Shown here: positions 44,343-46,224 of the stretch, piece after piece
Layout of the letters: every line of letters starts with the position of its first letter
Position numbering within the stretch: position 1 is the first letter of the stretch
From: Haloimpatiens lingqiaonensis
GTDB taxonomy: Bacteria > Bacillota > Clostridia > Clostridiales > Clostridiaceae
DNA length: 46,224 bases
Direction of reading: 5' to 3'
Assembly: GCF_901447495.1 (NCBI RefSeq)
Contig: NZ_CABDWS010000018.1
Location: 1-46,224 of the forward strand
Notes under the pieces: model-generated
Database searches by the model: none
What the model was told of the DNA's origin: nothing
What the model saw: the letters and a program-made list of their open reading frames with translations, nothing else
Translations under genes and position numbers: made by a program

Positions 44343-44372
44343 GTAATATTCCTCCTTGGTTTATCATAAATA
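44343..44372 (+). promoter_or_regulatory. Candidate sigma-E promoter of spoIIM
   Basis: GTAATATT (44343-44350) fits the sigma-E -35 form KMATATT, and CATAAATA (44365-44372) matches six of eight bases of CATACAHT, with a 14-bp spacer. The start would be near 44379-44381. SpoIIM is a sigma-E product in Bacillus. Confidence 0.45.
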
Positions 44373-44396
44373 TAATATGACGATAAACTGAGGAGG
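44351..44396 (+). promoter_or_regulatory. Hairpin that hides the spoIIM ribosome-binding site
   Basis: CCTCCTTGGTTTATC (44351-44365) pairs with GATAAACTGAGGAGG (44382-44396) over all 15 positions, two of them G-T wobbles. The 3' arm contains the AGGAGG SD of spoIIM. The loop is 16 bases. It could also act as a weak terminator for the amidase gene, as ATTTTATATAT follows. Confidence 0.72.
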
Positions 44397-44405
44397 ATTT
44401 TATAT

Positions 44406-45029
44406 ATGATAAGTAATGTTGAAAATAATTTGAATAGGCATATAAAAGAAAATACTTGGTTATACGTGGGAAGTATAGTATGCATTTTAATAGGAATGTT
44501 TTTGGGGGTGTATTGCGTTAAATATATGGGACAAGCTGAAAAAAACACTTTGTATGAGTATTTAAATAAATTTGTAGAAAATATATCCCTAACTAGTGCT
44601 GAACCTAAAGAAATTTTTATTCAAGCCATAAAAAATATTCTTCCAATGATTTTAGGTATATGGTTTTTGGGGTTAACTGTTATTGGAATACCTATAATAT
44701 TGATAATAGATATGGTAAAGGGATTTACCTTGGGATTTTCTATAAGCTCCTTAATAAATGCTTTAGGAATGAAAGGTATTTGGATGAGCATATTTGGACT
44801 TATCCCACAAAATATAATATATATACCCTGTATAGTATTTATATCTGTTTTGGCTATGGAGTTTTCATTATCTATGGTTAAAAACCGATTAAATAAGCAG
44901 TGGACCACAAATGTCATTAGTAAAATAGCTTCTTATTCAGTCATAGTAATGATTTGTACATTAATATGCTTTATTGGTTTTTTTATAGAGGGATATATAG
45001 TACCTCATATAATAAAAATGATACTTTAA
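44406..45029 (+). CDS. spoIIM: Stage II sporulation protein M
   Basis: The 207-residue membrane protein has about five membrane segments; SIVCILIGMFLGVYCVKYMG, LPMILGIWFLGLTVIGIPII and MVKGFTLGFSISSLI are SpoIIM features. With SpoIID and SpoIIP it forms the engulfment peptidoglycan-remodelling complex in the mother cell. The ATG is 9 bases after AGGAGG, which lies in a hairpin. It is followed by the XerD-like gene, as spoIIM and xerD are near each other in Bacillus. Confidence 0.93.
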   Translation: MISNVENNLNRHIKENTWLYVGSIVCILIGMFLGVYCVKYMGQAEKNTLYEYLNKFVENISLTSAEPKEIFIQAIKNILPMILGIWFLGLTVIGIPIILIIDMVKGFTLGFSISSLINALGMKGIWMSIFGLIPQNIIYIPCIVFISVLAMEFSLSMVKNRLNKQWTTNVISKIASYSVIVMICTLICFIGFFIEGYIVPHIIKMIL

Positions 45030-45050
45030 ATTTTTAAATTTTAAATTCTA

Positions 45051-45079
45051 TTGAAAAAATAATGAAATTAGTTTAATAT
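45051..45079 (+). promoter_or_regulatory. Likely sigma-A promoter of the XerD-like gene
   Basis: TTGAAA (45051-45056) and TAATAT (45074-45079) are 17 bp apart, 28 bases before the ATG. Confidence 0.45.
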
Positions 45080-45106
45080 ATTCTATGAGAGATTAGGTGA
45101 TTACAT

Positions 45107-45988
45107 ATGAATGAGTTAAATTTAATAGAATATGTAGAAAATTTGAGAAAAAAGAAATTAAGTGAAAATACCATAGAGGCATATAAAAGAGACATAAAAA
45201 GATATATAAAATTTTTAAGTGCCAGAGATGAAAAAATAAGCGAAGTAGATACAATAACTATAATGGCTTATGTTCAGGAACTTCAAAAGGGAAAAATGGC
45301 CAATAGTTCTATAGTGAGGAGTATAATTTCTATAAGAGGATTTTATGTATTTTTAATGAGTAAGGGAATAGTGGATGAAGATCCTACGTATAAATATGAA
45401 GTGCCTAAAGTTAAAAGAGATATACCAAAGGTATTGACGGTAGAAGAAGTAGATAAACTTTTAAATATGCCGGATTTAAGTAGCCATAAAGGTATAAGAG
45501 ATAAGGCAATGCTTGAGGTTATGTATGCTACAGGTATAAAAGTAACAGAACTGTTAAATTTAAATATTTATAGTATAAATTTAAAATTAGGATATATAAA
45601 GTGTAAAGGAACTAAGGAAAAAGAAAGAATAATTCCCATAGGTTCCTATGCATCAAATTGTATTGAAGAGTATTTGAAAATAAGGTCTAGCTTTAATGTA
45701 AACAATTTAGATTATTTATTTTTTAATTCGCAAGGAACTAAATTAACAAGGCAGGGATTTTGGAAAATCATAAAGGAATATGCTAAGGATGCAAAAATAG
45801 AGAAAAATATAAATTTATATACTTTAAGACATTCTTTTGCTGTGCATTTGCTTCAAAATGGAGCAGATATAAGAATAGTGCAGGAATTATTAGGACATAC
45901 AAGCATAGCAGCTACACAAATATATAGCAGTATTTCTAAAAAAAGTAGGATAGCAGAGGTATATAATAAAACTCATCCTAGGGCATAA
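45107..45988 (+). CDS. xerD: XerD-like tyrosine recombinase with two altered catalytic positions
   Basis: The 293-residue protein has the N-terminal SAM-like core-binding domain (about 1-90) and the catalytic domain (about 108-285). The alignment to XerD is clear: [44 protein letters not shown]. Arg241, His264 and nucleophile Tyr273 are present. The first catalytic Arg is Lys145 ([10 protein letters not shown]) and the HxxR His is Tyr238 (YTLR). Normal XerC/D resolve chromosome dimers at dif; activity of this version is uncertain. The gene has its own likely promoter after spoIIM. Confidence 0.88.
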   Translation: MNELNLIEYVENLRKKKLSENTIEAYKRDIKRYIKFLSARDEKISEVDTITIMAYVQELQKGKMANSSIVRSIISIRGFYVFLMSKGIVDEDPTYKYEVPKVKRDIPKVLTVEEVDKLLNMPDLSSHKGIRDKAMLEVMYATGIKVTELLNLNIYSINLKLGYIKCKGTKEKERIIPIGSYASNCIEEYLKIRSSFNVNNLDYLFFNSQGTKLTRQGFWKIIKEYAKDAKIEKNINLYTLRHSFAVHLLQNGADIRIVQELLGHTSIAATQIYSSISKKSRIAEVYNKTHPRA

Positions 45989-46035
45989 TTATAATGATAA
46001 TATATTTACCATATGGATTTTAATTAAAATAATTT

Positions 46036-46071
46036 GATTATTTGATAAATTAAATACTTTATCAAATAATC
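46036..46071 (+). terminator. Hairpin after the XerD-like gene, probable terminator
   Basis: GATTATTTGATAAA (46036-46049) pairs perfectly with TTTATCAAATAATC (46058-46071), loop of 8. The following sequence is AT-rich but not a clean T tract. Confidence 0.55.
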
Positions 46072-46224
46072 ATAATATAAATTTTATATAAAAAAATAAG
46101 CAATTTGGTAATATGTCAAGAACAAAATAAAAGAAAAATGAAATGATTTCTTTAAAAAAGGGTAACCTTAACAAGCATACAGTCCAATAAGAATGTATGT
46201 TTGTATAATTATGAAATTTAATCT

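Noticed and set aside
44371-44376. Sigma-A -10 (TATAAT) in the loop of the spoIIM hairpin
   Set aside because: No reasonable -35 is found 16-18 bp upstream; the sigma-E reading fits both elements and the gene's known regulon better.

Overview
The window is a low-G+C, gene-dense stretch of a Firmicute chromosome. A complete spoIIIA operon, spoIVB, spo0A and spoIIM, SD-driven ATG/GTG/TTG starts and very AT-rich codon use point to the genus Clostridium, probably near C. botulinum/C. sporogenes. The species is inferred from general resemblance and was not tested. Almost every gene lies on the + strand; rqcH is the only clear minus-strand gene.

Layout. (1) 1-5.3 kb is a cell-division cluster: the 3' part of ftsQ/divIB, DUF881-sbp-DUF881, a YggS PLP protein, sepF, a YggT protein, an YlmH S4 protein and divIVA, ended by a strong terminator. 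(2) 5.3-12.1 kb holds aroB, an MTA/SAH nucleosidase, a DAHP synthase, a DksA-type zinc-finger protein, lspA, an RluD-type pseudouridine synthase, pyrR and a THUMP methyltransferase. (3) 12.0-13.0 kb is a gene-free block built of nested repeats, followed by minus-strand rqcH. (4) 14.9-16.8 kb is dapF plus a lipoprotein. (5) 16.9-24.0 kb is a type IV pilus operon: pilB, pilC, four prepilin-like proteins, a PilX-like protein and PilM/N/O-like proteins. (6) 24.2-30.5 kb is efp, a zinc-ribbon protein and spoIIIAA-AH. (7) 30.7-43.3 kb is the yqhY-nusB-xseA-xseB-ispA-OLE RNA-oapA-dxs-tlyA-nadK-argR-recN-spoIVB-spo0A cluster. (8) 43.6-46.0 kb holds an internally deleted amidase, spoIIM and a XerD-like recombinase.

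Main points of interest. A full-length OLE (ornate, large) RNA lies between ispA and dxs. It has its own consensus promoter, a perfect terminal stem and the gene for its membrane partner OapA directly downstream. A family of four ~135-bp two-hairpin elements, each bounded by TTTAT, is spread across the window; hairpin arms covary between two copies and are chimeric in the other two. The spoIIM leader hides the ribosome-binding site in a long hairpin, and a sigma-E-like promoter in that hairpin would start transcripts inside its loop. The amidase has lost the segment carrying a zinc-binding His, and the XerD-like protein has Lys and Tyr at two positions that are normally catalytic Arg and His.

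All calls come from reading the sequence and from family knowledge; no database search was run.
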